Source of the DNA: Aristolochia californica
Lineage: Eukaryota > Streptophyta > Magnoliopsida > Piperales > Aristolochiaceae
Length of the DNA stretch: 64,000 nt
Reading direction: 5' to 3'
Assembly (NCBI GenBank): GCA_029961685.1
Contig: JARWKL010000007.1
Location: 22,453,013-22,517,012 of the forward strand
Part shown: piece after piece, positions 24,257 to 38,300 of the stretch
How the letters are laid out: each line of letters opens with the position of its first letter
Numbering within the stretch: the first letter of the stretch is position 1
Notes under the pieces: generated by a model
Databases searched by the model: none
Seen by the model: the letters and a program-made list of their open reading frames with translations, nothing else
Told to the model about the DNA's origin: nothing
Made by a program: the position numbers and the translations under genes

Positions 24257-24812
24257 CAATCCCTAAAAATTACAAACACTCTTTGGAATTATTTCTCTCT
24301 ACATTTTTGCATTGTGCATTTCCGTTTTAGATGTACACATTTTTCTTAAATCAAAACTTCGATTTTTTCGCTCTCCCTTCATCCCGTAAACAAAAAAGGC
24401 AAATAGATCACAACAGAATGAAAAATTTATAGTTGATGCACGAAAAAAAATTAAAACAATAAAAAAGTAAATAAAGAAACTTTTTTCACACCCACCAAAT
24501 GAACACAAAAGTTTTGTTATCCAAGTTTCGGAAATTCCACTAGTCCAACACTAATATCTTGGAATTTTACATGAAGGACATTTTTTCTACACATGTTTTA
24601 AAAATGGATTTGCATGCCAGAAACATGTTAAAGATTCAAATGACCTATGGATCCAAAGCTTTTAAAGAGAATAACAAACGCTCATTAAATTCTCAAGTGA
24701 GCGTGCGGTGGGATATTTGCCCATTTTCAAAAAGTTGACCTAACAATCATAGATTATTGTAAAGTGATTTGTCATGAGTAACGGGCTATATTTTTGTAAG
24801 AAATGACTTATG
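24256..24812 (+). repeat. Right arm of a near-identical inverted repeat
   Basis: This is the inverted copy of 22,620-23,202. It differs by scattered substitutions near the breakpoint, one in AGTGAGCGTGCGG, and a 26-bp loss near 24,712 where GATATTTGCC joins CATTTTC. Beyond about 24,812 I no longer see private variants shared with the left arm. Confidence 0.88.
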
Positions 24813-27800
24813 GATTGGAAGTCAACACTTAGTTAAAAATCGCCTGCCTCCCCCTTTTCCCGACGATTGCAAAACCATAGATATAAAAACGAAAAACTGC
24901 TTACAATCCCTAAAAATTACAGACACTTTTTGGAATTATCTCTCTCTAGATTTGTACGTTATGTATTTCCACTATAGATGTACACTTTTTTCTTAAATCA
25001 GAACTTTGAGTTTTCGCACTCCCTTCGTCCCGTAAAAAGAAAAAGGCAAATAGATTACAACAAAATAAAAATTTTATATTTGATGTGTGAAAAAAATTTT
25101 AAAAAAATAACTAATGTAAATAAAAAATATTTATTCACACACCACAAATGAACACAAATGTTTAATTATCCACGTTTGGGAAATTCCATTTGTCCAACCC
25201 TAATAGCTAGGAATTTTACATGAAGGAGAGTTTTTCCACACATGTTTTAAAAATGGATATGCATGCTTGGAACATGTTAAAGATTCAAATGACCTACGGA
25301 TCCAAAGCTTTTAAAGAGAGTAACAAACGCTCATTAAATTCTCAAGTGAACGTGTGGTGGGATATTTACCCGAATCTAACAAGTCATTATTTTGCCCATT
25401 TTCAAAAATTTGACCTAACAATCATAGATGATTGTAAAGTGATTTATCTTGTGTAATGAGCTATATTTTTGTATGAAATGACATATGGATTGCAATTCAA
25501 CTCTCAGTTTAAAATCCTCCACCACCCATTTTTCCCGACGATTGCAAAACCATGAGATATAAAAACTAAAAAGAGCTTACAATCCATTAAAATTATAGAC
25601 ACTCTTCAGAATTATTTCTCTCTACATTTGTCCATTTTGATTTTCCATTTTAGATGTACACTTTTTTATTAAATAAAACTTTGAGTTTTCGCTCTCCCTT
25701 CATCCCGAAAACAAAAAAGGCAAAAAGCTTACAACAAAACAAAAATTTTATAGTTGATGTATGGAAAAAATTTAAAACAATAAAAAATGTAAATAAATAA
25801 AATTTATTCACACAACACAAATGAACTCAAAAGTTTTGTTATCCAAGTTTGTGAAATTCCACTAGTTTAACCCTAATAGCATGGAATTTTACAAGTAAAA
25901 GATTTCTTCTACACATGTTTTAAAAATGGATAAGCATGTTTGAAACATGTTAAACATTCAAAAGAGCTATGGATGCAAAGCTTTTAAAAAGAATAACAAA
26001 TGCACATTAAATTCTCAAGTGAACTTGCGGTGAGATATTTTCCCGAGTCAAACATGCCTTTATTTTTCCCATTCGCAAAAAGCTGACATAATAGTCATAC
26101 ATGATTGCAAAGTGATTTATCATGCGTAACGGGCTAAATTTTTGTAAGAAATGACTTTTGGATTGGGAGTCGACACTAAGTCAAAAATCCCCCGCCACCC
26201 CTTTTCCTGACGATTGCAAAATCTGAGTTATAAAAATGAAAAAGTGCTTACAATCCCTAATAATTACAAACACTCTTCAAAATTATTTCTCTGTACATTT
26301 TTTCATTGTGCATTTCCGTTTTATATCTACACATTTTTCTTAAATCAAAACTTTGAGTTTTTCCCTCTTCCTTCATCCTGTAAAAAAAAAAAGGCAAACA
26401 GATCACAACAAAATAAAAATTTTAGAGTTGATGTACGAAAAAATATTTTAAAAATTAAAAAGTAAATAAAGAAAATTTATTCACACAACAAATGAACACA
26501 AAAGTTTTGTTATCAAGTTTGGGAAATTCCCATTGTCCAACACTAATATCGTGGAATTTGACATGAAGGAGACTTTTTCCACACATGTTTTAAACATGGA
26601 TATGCATGCTTGAAACATGTTAAATATTCAAATGACCTATGGATCCAAAGCTTTTAAAGGGAATAAAAAACGCTCATTAAATTCTCAAGTGAACGTGCGG
26701 TGGGATATTTACCCGAATCTAAAAAGTCATTATTTTTCCCATTTTCAAAAATTTGACCTAACAATCATAGATGATTGTAAAGTGATTTATCATACGTAAC
26801 GGGCAATATTTTTGTATGAAATGACTTATGAATTGGAAGTCAACACTCAGTAAAAAATTGCACGCCTCCCCCTTTTCCCGACGATTGCAAAATCGGAGAA
26901 ACAAAAACGAAAAAGTGCTTACAATCCCTAAAAAATACAGACACTCTTTGGAATTATTTCTCTATACATTTGTGCATTGTCCATTTCCTTTTTAGATGTA
27001 CACATTTTTCTTAAATCAAAACTTCGATTTTTTTGCACTCGCTTCATCACGTAAACAAAAAAGGCGAATAGATCACAACAAAATGAAATTTTATAGTTGA
27101 TATACGAAAAAAATTTAAAACAATAAAAAATTAACATAAGAAAATTTATTCACATACAACAAATGAACACAAAAGTTTTGTTCTCCAAGTTTGGGAAATT
27201 CCACTAGTCCAACACTAATATCTTTGAATTTTACATGAAGGAGATTTTTTCTACACATGTTTTAAAAAAGGAGTTGCTGGCTAGAAATATTATAAAGATT
27301 CAAATGACCTATGGATCCAAAGCTTTTAAAGAGAATAACAAATGCTCATTAAATTCTCAAGTGAACGTGCGGTAGGATAATTGCCCAAGTCAAACAAGCC
27401 ATTATTTTGCCCATTTTCAAAAAGTTGATCTAACAATCATAGATGATTGTAAAGTGATATGTCATGCGTAACGGGCAATATTTTTGTAAGAAATGACTTA
27501 TGGATTGGAACTCAACATTCGGTTAAAAATCGCCCGCCTCCCCTTTTTCCCGACGAACCTTATATATAAAAAGGAAAAAGTTCTTACGTTCCCTAAAAAT
27601 TACAGACACTCTTTGGAATTATCTCTCTCTAAATTTGTGCAATGTGCATTTCCATTTTAGATGTACACTTTTTTCTTAAATCAGAATTTTGAGTTTTCGC
27701 TCTCCCTTCATCCCGTAAATCGAAAAGGTAAATAAATCACCACAAAATAAAATTTTTATAGTTGATGTGTGGAAAAAATTTAAAACAATAATTAATGTAA

Positions 27801-29299
27801 ATAAAAAATATTTATTCACACACCACAAATGAACACAAAAGTTTTGTTATCCAAGTTTGGGAAATTCTATTTGTCCAACCCTAATAGCTTGGAATTTTAC
27901 ATGAAGGAGATTTTTTCACACATGTTTTAAAAATGGATATGCATCCTTGAAAGATGTTAAAGATTCAAATGACCTATGGATCCAAAGATTTTAAAGAGAA
28001 TAACAAACGCTCAATAAATTCTCAAGTGAACGTGCGTTGGGATATTTACCCGAATCTAACAAGTCATTATTTTGCCCATTTTCAAAAATTTGACCTAACA
28101 ATCCTAGTTGATTGTAAAGTTATTTATCATGCGTAACGGGCTATATTTTTGGATGAAATGACTTATGGATTGCAATTCAACACTCTGTTAAAAATCCTCC
28201 GCCACCCAAATTTCCCGACGATGGCAAAACCTGAGATATAAAATGTAAAAAGAGCTTACAATCCCAAAAAATTACGAACACTCTTCAGAATTATCTCTCT
28301 CTACATTTGTGCATTGTGCTTTTCCATTTTAGATGCACACTTTTTTCTGAAATCAAAACTTTGAGTTTTCGCTCTCCCTTCATTCCGAAAACAAAAAAGG
28401 CAAAAAGCACACAACAAAACAAAAATTTTATAGTTGATGTATGGAAAAAATTTAAAACAATAACAAATGTATATAAAGAAATTTTTTTCACACAACACAA
28501 ATGAACTAAAAAGTTTTGTTATCCAAGTTTGTGAAATTCCACTAGTTTAACCCTAATAGCTTGGAATTTTTCAAGAAAGAGATTTCTTCTACACATGTTT
28601 TAAAAATGAATATGCATGTTTGAAACATGTGAAAGAAGAAAATGAGCTACGGATTCAAATCTTTTAAAAAGAATAACAAACGCTCAATAAATTCTCAAGT
28701 GAACTTTTGGTGGGATATTTTCCCGAGTTACACATGCCATTATTTTGCCCATTTGCAAAAAGTTGACATAATAATCATAGATGATTGTAAAGTGATTTAT
28801 CATGCGTAATGGGCTATATTTTTTTAAGAAATGACTTATGGATTGGAAGTCAACACTCAGTTAAAAATCGCCTGCCTCCCCCTTTTCCCGACGATTGCAA
28901 AACCTAAGATATAAAAACGAAAAAAGGCTTACAATCCCTTTAAATTACAGACACTCTTTGGAATTATCTCTCTCTACATTTGTGCATTGTGCATTTCTAT
29001 TTTAGTTGCACACTTTTTTCTTAAATCAGAACTTTGAGTTTTCGCTCTCCCTTCATCCAGTAAACAGAAAAGGCAAATAGATCACAACAAAATAAAAATT
29101 TTGATGTTGATGTGTGGAAAAATTTTAAAACAATAAATAATGTAAATAAAAAATATTTATTCACACACCACTAATGAACACAAAAGTTTTGTTATCCAAG
29201 TTTGGAAAATTCCATTAGTCCAAGCCTAATAGCTTGGAATTTTACATGAAGGAGATTTTTTCTACACTTGTTTTAAAAATAGATATGCATGCTTGAAAC
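24813..29299 (+). repeat. Irregular mixed block right of the breakpoint
   Basis: Anchors 24627 C (head lies in the inverted arm), 25274 A, 25947 B, 26617 A head with C-like and B-like tail, 27287 C, 27954 A and 28627 B head with C-like tail. The 26617 copy goes from CAAAAATTTGACC to GAATTGGAAGTCAAC. The 28627 copy goes from AGTTGACATAATAATC to GGATTGGAAGTCAAC. These within-monomer switches indicate recombinant copies. Confidence 0.7.
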
Positions 29300-30174
29300 A
29301 TGTTAAATATTCAAATGACCTATGGATTCAAAGCTTTTAAAGAGATTAAAAAACGCTCAAAAAATCTCAAGTGAACGTGTAGTGGGATATTTGCCCGAGT
29401 CAAACAAGCCTTTATTTTGCCCATTTTAAAAAGTTGACCAAACAATCATAGATGATTGTAAAGTGATTTGTCATGCGTAACGGGCTATATTTTTGTAAAA
29501 AATGACTTATGGATTGGAAGTCAAGACTCAGTTAAAAATCGCCCGCCTCCCCTTTTTCCCGACGATTGCAAAACCTTATATATAAAAACGAAAAAGTGCT
29601 TATGATCCCTAAAAAATACAGACACTCTTTGAAATTATCTCTCTCTACAATTGTGCATTGTGCATTTCCATTTTAGATGTACACTTTTTTCTTAAATCAG
29701 AACTTTGAGTTTTCGTTCTCCCTTCATCCCATAAACAGAAAACGCAAATAGATCACGACAAAATAAAAAGTTTATAGTTGATGTGTGGAATAAATTTAAA
29801 ACAATAACTAATGTAAATAAAAAATATTTATTCACACACCACAAATGAACACAAAAATTTTGTTATCCAAGTTTGGGAAATTCCATTAGTCCAGCCCTAA
29901 TAGCTTGGAATTTTACATGAAGAAGATTTTTTATACACATGTTTGAAAAATGGATATGCATGCTTGAAACATGGTAAAGATTCAAATGACCTATGGATCC
30001 AAAGCTTTTAAAGAGGGTAACAAGCGCTCATTAAATTCTCAAGTGAACATGCAGTGGGATATTTGCCCGAGTCAAACAAGCCATTATTTTGCCCATTTTC
30101 AAAAAGTTGACCTAACGATCATAGATGATTGTAAAGTGATTTGTCATGCGTAACGGGCTATATTTTTGCAAGAA

Positions 30175-31514
30175 ATGACTTATGGATTGGAAGTCAACAC
30201 TCAGTTAAAATTCGCCTACCTCCCTCTTTTCTCGACGATTGCAAAACTTTATATATAAAAACGAAAAAGTGCTTACGATCCCTAAAAAGTACAGACACTC
30301 TTTGGAATTATCTCTCTCTACATTTGTGCATTGTGCATTTCCATTTTAGATGTACACTTTTTTCTTAAATCATAACTTTGAGTTTTCGCTCTCCCTTCAT
30401 CCCGTAAACAGAAAAGGCAAATAGATCACAACAAAATAAAAATTTTATAGTTGATGTGTGGAAAAAATTTAAAACAAAAACTAATGTAAATAAAAAATAT
30501 TTATTCACATACCACAAATGAACACAAAAGTTTTGTTATCCCAGTTTGGGAAATTCCATTAGTCCAGCCCTAATAGCTTGGAATTTTACATGAAGGAGAT
30601 TTTTTCTACACATGTTTTAAAAACTGATATGCATGCTTGAAAAATGTTAAAGATTCAAATGACCTATGGATCCAAAGAATTTAAAGAGAGTAACAAACGC
30701 TCATTAAATTCTCAAGTGAACGTGCGGTGGGATATTTGCCCGAGTCAAACAAGCCATTATTTTTCCCATTTTCAAAAAGTTGACCTAACAATCATAGATG
30801 ATTGTAGAGTGATTTTTCATGCGTAACGGGCTATATTTTTGTAAGAAATGACTTATGGATTGGAAGTCAACACTTAGTTAAAAATCGCCCGCTTCCCCCT
30901 TTTCCCAACGATTGCAAAACCTTATATATAAAAATAAAAAAGTTCTTACGATCCCTAAAAATTACAGACACTCTTAGGAATTATCTCTCTCTACATTTGT
31001 GCGTTGTGCATTTCCATTTTAGATGTACACTTTTTTCTTAAATCAAAACTTTGAGTTTTCGCTCTTCCTTCATTTCGTAAACAGAAAAGGCAAATATATC
31101 ACAACAAAATAAAAATTTTGTAGATGATGTGTGGAAAAAATTTAAACAATACCTAATATAAATAAAAAATATTTATTCACACACCACAAATGAACACAAA
31201 AGTTTTGTTATCCAAGTTTTGGAAATTCCATTAGTCCAGCCCTAATAGCTTGGAATTTTACATGAAGGAGATTTTTTCTACACATGTTTTAAAAATGGAT
31301 ATGCATGCTTGAAACATGTTAAAGATTCAAATGACCTATGGATCCAAAGCTTTTAAAGAGAGTACAGAACGCTCATTAAATTCGCAAGTGAACGTGTAGT
31401 GGGATATTTGCCCGAGTCAAACAAGCTATTCTTTTGCCCAGTTTAGAAAAGTTGACCTAACAATCATAGATGATCGTAAAGTGATTTGCCATGCGTAACG
31501 GGCTATATTTTTGT
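30175..31514 (+). repeat. Tandem dimer duplication, copy 1 (offset 1,345 bp)
   Basis: This stretch is essentially identical to 31,520-32,859. Private words present in both copies include TTCGCCTACCTCCCTCTTTT, CGACGATTGCAAAACTTTAT, CCTAAAAAGTACAGAC, TCCAAAGAATTTAAAGAG, ATTGTAGAGTGATTTTTC, TTTTGTAGATGATGTG and AGTACAGAACGCTC. The predicted translations of the central part are the same residue for residue. Similarity drops just upstream at TTTTTGCAAG and downstream at CTCAATCAAAAAACACC. Confidence 0.93.
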
Positions 31515-31519
31515 AAGAA

Positions 31520-32859
31520 ATGACTTATGGATTGGAAGTCAACACTCAGTTAAAATTCGCCTACCTCCCTCTTTTCTCGACGATTGCAAAACTTTATATA
31601 TAAAAACGAAAAAGTGCTTACGATCCCTAAAAAGTACAGACACTCTTTGGAATTATCTCTCTCTACATTTGTGCATTGTGCATTTCCATTTTAGATGTAC
31701 ACTTTTTTCTTAAATCATAACTTTGAGTTTTCGCTCTCCCTTCATCCCGTAAACAGAAAAGGCAAATAGATCACAACAAAATAAAAATTTTATAGTTGAT
31801 GTGTGGAAAAAATTTAAAACAAAAACTAATGTAAATAAAAAATATTTATTCACATACCACAAATGAACACAAAAGTTTTGTTATCCCAGTTTGGGAAATT
31901 CCATTAGTCCAGCCCTAATAGCTTGGAATTTTACATGAAGGAGATTTTTTCTACACATGTTTTAAAAACTGATATGCATGCTTGAAAAATGTTAAAGATT
32001 CAAATGACCTATGGATCCAAAGAATTTAAAGAGAGTAACAAACGCTCATTAAATTCTCAAGTGAACGTGCGGTGGGATATTTGCCCGAGTCAAACAAGCC
32101 ATTATTTTTCCCATTTTCAAAAAGTTGACCTAACAATCATAGATGATTGTAGAGTGATTTTTCATGCGTAACGGGCTATATTTTTGTAAGAAATGACTTA
32201 TGGATTGGAAGTCAACACTTAGTTAAAAATCGCCCGCTTCCCCCTTTTCCCAACGATTGCAAAACCTTATATATAAAAATAAAAAAGTTCTTACGATCCC
32301 TAAAAATTACAGACACTCTTAGGAATTATCTCTCTCTACATTTGTGCGTTGTGCATTTCCATTTTAGATGTACACTTTTTTCTTAAATCAAAACTTTGAG
32401 TTTTCGCTCTTCCTTCATTTCGTAAACAGAAAAGGCAAATATATCACAACAAAATAAAAATTTTGTAGATGATGTGTGGAAAAAATTTAAACAATACCTA
32501 ATATAAATAAAAAATATTTATTCACACACCACAAATGAACACAAAAGTTTTGTTATCCAAGTTTTGGAAATTCCATTAGTCCAGCCCTAATAGCTTGGAA
32601 TTTTACATGAAGGAGATTTTTTCTACACATGTTTTAAAAATGGATATGCATGCTTGAAACATGTTAAAGATTCAAATGACCTATGGATCCAAAGCTTTTA
32701 AAGAGAGTACAGAACGCTCATTAAATTCGCAAGTGAACGTGTAGTGGGATATTTGCCCGAGTCAAACAAGCTATTCTTTTGCCCAGTTTAGAAAAGTTGA
32801 CCTAACAATCATAGATGATCGTAAAGTGATTTGCCATGCGTAACGGGCTATGTTTTTGT
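31520..32859 (+). repeat. Tandem dimer duplication, copy 2
   Basis: Second copy of the two-monomer unit described for 30,175-31,514, immediately adjacent. Very low divergence compared with neighbouring monomers implies a recent unequal exchange, or an assembly that duplicated one dimer. Confidence 0.93.
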
Positions 32860-33333
32860 AAGAAATGACTTATGGATTGGAAGTCAACACTCAATCAAAA
32901 AACACCCGCTTCCCCCTTTTCCCGATGATTGCAAAACCTTTTATATAAAAACAAAAAAGTGGTTACGATCCCTAAAATTTACAAACACTCTTTAGAATTA
33001 TCTCTCTCTACATTTGGGCATTGTGCATTTCCATTTTAGATGTACACTTTTTTCTTAAATCAGAACTTTGAGTTTTCGCTTTCCCTTCATCCCGTAAATA
33101 GAAAAGGCAAATAGATCACAACAAAATAAAAATTTTATAGTTGATGTGTGGAAAAAACTTAAAACTATAACTAATGTAAATAAAAAATATTTATTCACAC
33201 GCCACAAATGAACACAAAAGTTTTGTTATCCAAGTTTGGGAAATTCCATTAGTCCAGCCCTAATAGCTTGGAATTTTACATGAAGGAGATTTTTTCTACT
33301 GATGTTTTAAAAATGGATATGCATGCTTGAAAC

Positions 33334-35316
33334 ATGTTAAAGATTGAAATGACCTATGGATCCAAAGCTTTTAAAGAGAGTAACAAACTCTCATTAAATT
33401 CTCAAGTGAACGTGCGGTGGGATATTTACCCGAATCTTACAAGTCATTATTTTGCCCATTTTCAAAAATTTGACCTAACAATCATAGATGATTGTAAATT
33501 GATTTATCATGCATAACGGGCTATATTTTTGTATGAAATGACTTATGGATTGCAATTCAACACTCAGTTAAAAATCCACCGCCACCCATTTTTCCCTACG
33601 ATTGCAAAACCTGAAATATAAAACTCAAAAGAGGTTACAATCCCTAAAAATTACAGACACTCTTCAGAATTATCTCTCTCAACATTTGTGCATTGTGTTT
33701 TTCCATTTTAGATGTACACTTTTTTCTTAAATCAAAACTTTCAATTTTCGCTCTCCATTCATCCCGAAAACAAAAAAGGCAAAAAGCTCACTTCAAAAAA
33801 AAAAATTTATAGTTGATGTATGGAAAAAATTTAAAACAATAACAAATGTAAATAAAGAAAATTTATTCTCACAACACAAATGAACACAAAAGTTTTGTTA
33901 TCCAAGTTTGTGAAATTCCACTAGTTTAACCCTAATAGCTTGGAATTTTACAAGAAAGAGATTTCTTCGACACATGTTTTAAAAATGGATATGCATGTTT
34001 GAAACATGTTAGAGATGCAAATGAGCTATGGATGCAAAGCTTTTAAAAAGAATATCAAACCCTCATTAAATTCTCAAGTGAACTTGCAGTGGGATATTTT
34101 CCCGAGTAAAACATGCCATTATTTTGCCCATTTGCAAAATGTGGACATAATAATCATAGATGATTGTAAAGTGATTTATCATGCATAACGGGCAATATTT
34201 TTTGCAAGAAACGACTTTTGTATTGGGAGTCAACACTCAGTTAAAAATTCCCCGCCTCCCCCTTTTCCCAACGATTGCAAAATCTGAGATATAAACACGA
34301 AAAAGTGCTTACAATGCCTAAAAATTACAGACACTCTTTGGAATTATTTCTCTCTACATTTGTGCATTGTGCATTTCCGTTTAAGATGTACACATTTTTC
34401 TTAAATCAAAACTTTGAGTTTTTTGCTGTCCCTTCATCCTGTAAACAAAAAAGCCAAATAGATCACAACAAAATGAAAATTTTATAGTTGATGTACGAAA
34501 AAAATTAAAAAAAATAAAAAAGTAAATAAAGAAAATTTATTCACACACAACAAATGAACACAAAAGTTTTGTTATCAAAGTTTGGGAAACTCCACTAGTC
34601 CAACACTAATATATTGGAATTTTACATGAAGGACATTTTTTCTACACATGTTTTAAAAATGGATTTGCATGCTAGAAACATGTTAAGGATTCAAATGACC
34701 TATGGATTCAAATATTTTAAAGAGAATAACAAACACTCATTAAATTCTCAAGTGAACGTGCGGTGGGATATTTGCTCGAGTCAAACAAGCCTTCATTTTT
34801 CCCATTTTAAAAAAGTTGACCTAACAATCATAGATGATTGTAAAGTGATTTGTCATGCGTAACAGGCTATATTTTTGTAAGAAATTACTTATGGATTGGA
34901 AGTCAAAACTCAGTTAAAAATCGCCCGCCTCCCCCTTTTCCCGACAATTGTAAAACCTTAGATATAAAAACGAAAAATTGCTTACGATCCCTAAAAATTA
35001 CAGACACTCTTTGGAATTATCTCTCTCTACATTTGTGCATTGTGTATTTCCATTTTAGATGTAAATTTTTTTCTTAAAACAGAACTTTGAGTTTTCGCTC
35101 TCCCTTCATCCCGTAAACAGAAAAGGCAAATAGATCACAACAAAACAAAAATTTTATAGTTGATGTGTGGAAAAAATTTAAAACAATAACTAATGTAGAT
35201 AAAAAATTTTTATTCACACACGACAGATGAACACAAAAGTTTTGTTATCCAAGTTTCGGAAAGTCCATTAGTCCAGCCCTACACTTGTTTTAAAAATGGA
35301 TATGCATGCTTGAAAC
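33334..35316 (+). repeat. ABC trimer between the two C' blocks
   Basis: Anchors 33334 A (TTTACCCGAATCTTACAAGT, GATTGCAATTCAAC), 34006 B (GAGCTATGGATGC, GGACATAATAATC, TATTGGGAGTCAAC) and 34680 C (GCATGCTAGA, CTTCATTTTTCCC). The C copy ends with a 35-bp deletion near 35,279 that shortens the step to the next anchor to 637 bp. Confidence 0.78.
35279..35280. other. 35-bp deletion junction within the array
   Basis: AGTCCAGCCCTA is joined directly to CACTTGTTTTAAAAATGG. The usual intervening text (TAGCTTGGAATTTTACATGA and following bases) is absent. Anchor spacing confirms the loss (34680 to 35317 is 637 bp). Confidence 0.85.
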
Positions 35317-38300
35317 ATGTTAAAGATTCAAATGACCTATGGATCCAAAGGTTTTAAAGAGAGTAAAAAACGCTCATTAAATTCTCAAGTGAACATGCGG
35401 TGGGATATTTGCCCGAGTCAAACATGCCATTATTTTGCCCATTTTGAAAAAGTTGACCTAACAATCATAGGTGATTGTAAAGTGATTTATCATGCGTAAC
35501 GGGCTATATTTTTTTAAGAAATGACTTATGGATTGGAAGTCAACACTCAGTTAAAAATCGCTCGCCTCCCTCTTTTTTCGACGATTGTAAAACCTTATAT
35601 ATAAAAACGAAAAAGTGCTTACAATCCCTAAAAAGTACAGACACTCTTTGTAATTATCTCTCTCTACATTTGTGCATTGTGCATTTCAATTTTAGATGTA
35701 CAATTTTTTCTTAAATCAGAACTTTGAGTTTTCACTCTCCCTTCATCTCGTAAACAGAAAAGACAAATAGATCACAACAAAATAAAAGTTTTATAATTGG
35801 TGTGTGGAAATAATTTAAAACAATAACTAACGTAAATAAAAAATATTTATTCACACACGACAAATGAACACAAAAGTTTTGTTATCCAAGTTTGGGAAAC
35901 TCCATTAGTCCAGCCCTAATTGCTTGGAATTTTACATGAAGAAGATTTTTCTACACATGTTTTAAAAATGGATATGCATGCTTGAAACATGTTCAAGATT
36001 CAAATGACCTACGGATCCAAAGCTTTTAAAAAGAGTAACAAACGCTCATTAAATTCTCAAGTGAACGTGCGGTGGGATATTTGCCCGAGTCAAACAAGCC
36101 ATTACTTTGCCCATTTTCAAAAATTTGACCTAAAAATCATAGGTGACTATAAAGTGATTTGTCATGCGTAACGGGCTTTTTTTTTGTAAGAAATGACTTA
36201 TGGATTGGAAGTCAACACTCAGTTAAAATTCGCCCGCCTCCCCCTTTTCACGACGATTGCAAAACCTTATATATAAAAATGAAAAAGTGCTTACGATCCC
36301 TAAAAATTACAGACACTCTTAGGAATTATCTCTCTCAACATTTGTGCATTGTGCATTTCCATTTTAGATGTACACTTTTTTCTTTAATCAGAACTTTGAG
36401 TTTTCACTCTCCCTTCATCCCGTAAACAGAAAAGGGAAATAGATAATAACAAAATAAAAATTTTATAATTGATGTGTGGAAAAAATTTAAAACAATAACT
36501 AATGTAAATAAAAAATATTTATTCACACACCAAAAATGAACACAAAAGTTTTGTTATACCAGTTTGGGAAATTCCATTGGTCCAGCCCTAATAGCTTGGA
36601 ATTTTAAATGAAAGAGATTTTTTCTACACATGTTTTAAAAATGGATATGCATGCTTGAAACATGTTAAAGATTCAAATGACCAATGGATTCAAAGCTTTT
36701 AAAGAGAGTAACAAACACTCATTAAATTCTCAAGTGAACGTGCGGTGGGATTTTTGACCGAGTCAAACAAGCCATTATTTTGCCCATTTTCAAAAAGTTG
36801 ACCTAACAATCAAAGATGAGTGTAAAGTGATTTGTCTTGCGTAACGGGCAATATTTTTTTAAGAAATGACTTATGGAATGGAAGTCAACACTCAGTTAAA
36901 AATCACCTACCTCCCGCATTTCCCGACGATTGCAAAACCTTAGATATAAAAACGAAAAAGTGCTTACGATCCCTAAAAATTACAGACACTCTTTGGAATT
37001 ATCTCTCTCTACATTTGTGCATTGTGCATTTCTATTTCAGATGTACACTTTTTTCTTAAATCAGAACATTGAGTATTCGCTCTCCCTTCATCCCGTAAAC
37101 AGAAAAGACAAATAGACCACAACAAAATAAAAATTTTGAAGTTGATTTGTGGAAAACATTTAAAACAACAACTAATGTAAATAAAAAATATTTATTCACA
37201 CACCACAAATGAACACAAAAGTTTTGTTATCCAAGTTTGGGAAATTCCATTAGTCCAGCCCTAATTTCTTGGAGTTTTACATGAAGAAGATTTTTTCTAC
37301 ACATGTTTTAAAAATGGATATGCATGCTTGAAACATGTTAAAGATTAAAATGACCTACGGATCCAAAGGTTTTAAAGAGAGTAAGAAACGCTCATTAAAT
37401 TCTCAAGTGAACGTGCGGTGGGATATTTGCCCGAGTCAAACAAGCCATTATTTTGCCTATTTTCAAAAAGTTTACCTAACAATCATAGATGATTGTAAAG
37501 TGTTTTCTCATGCGTAACGGGCTATATTTTTGTAAGAAATGACTTATGGATTGGAAGTCAACACTCAGTTAAAATTCGCCCGCCTCCCTCTTTTCCCAAC
37601 GATTGCAAAACCTTATATATAAAAACGAAAAAGTGCTTACGATCCCTAAAAATTACAGACACTCTTTGGAATTATCTCTCTCTACATTTTTGAATTGTGC
37701 ATTTCCATTTTAGATGTACACTTTTTTCTTAAATCAAAACTTTGTTTTCGCTCTCCCTTCGTCCCGTAAACATAAAAGGCAAATATATCACAACAAAATA
37801 AAAAATTTGTAGATGATGAGTGGAAAAAATTTAAAACAATAACTAATGTAAATAAAAAATATTTATTCACACACCACAAATGAACAGAAAAGTTTCGTTA
37901 TCCAAGTTTTGGAAATTCCATTAGTCCAGCCCTAATAACTTGGAATTTTACATGAAATTTTTTTTTTCTACACATGTTTTAAAAATGGATATGCATGCTT
38001 GAAACATGTTAAAGATTCAAATGACCTATGGATCCAAAGCTTTTAAAGAAAGTACTGAACGCTCATTAAATTCGCAAGTGAACATGCAGTGGGATATTTG
38101 CCCGAGTCAAACAAGCCATTATTTTGCCCACTTTCAAAAAGCTCACCTAACAATCATAGATAATCTTAAAGTGATTTGCCATGCATAACAGGCTATATTT
38201 TTGTAAGAAATGACTTAAGGATTGGAAGTCAACATTCAATTAAAAAACACCCGCTTGCCCCTTTTCCCCATGATTGCAAAACCTTATATATAAAAATGAA

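Larger units (their letters stand above)
29300..33333 (+). repeat. C' block 1: six consecutive C'-type monomers
   Basis: Anchors 29300, 29971, 30644, 31316, 31989 and 32661. All have GCATGCTTGA (A-like) followed by a C body (TTTGCCCGAGTCAAACAAG, AAAGTTGACC) and a C tail (GGATTGGAAGTCAAC). Nearly all have the word CCTTATATATAAAA, or CTTTATATATAAAA in the duplicated pair, where A and B read TGAGATATAAAA. Subtypes A and B are absent here. Confidence 0.8.

Noticed and set aside
22620..24812. Inverted repeat as transposon termini (MITE, IS or foldback element)
   Set aside because: Both arms and the spacer are ordinary monomer sequence in normal register, with no target-site duplication and no transposase. 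A template switch within the array explains it better.
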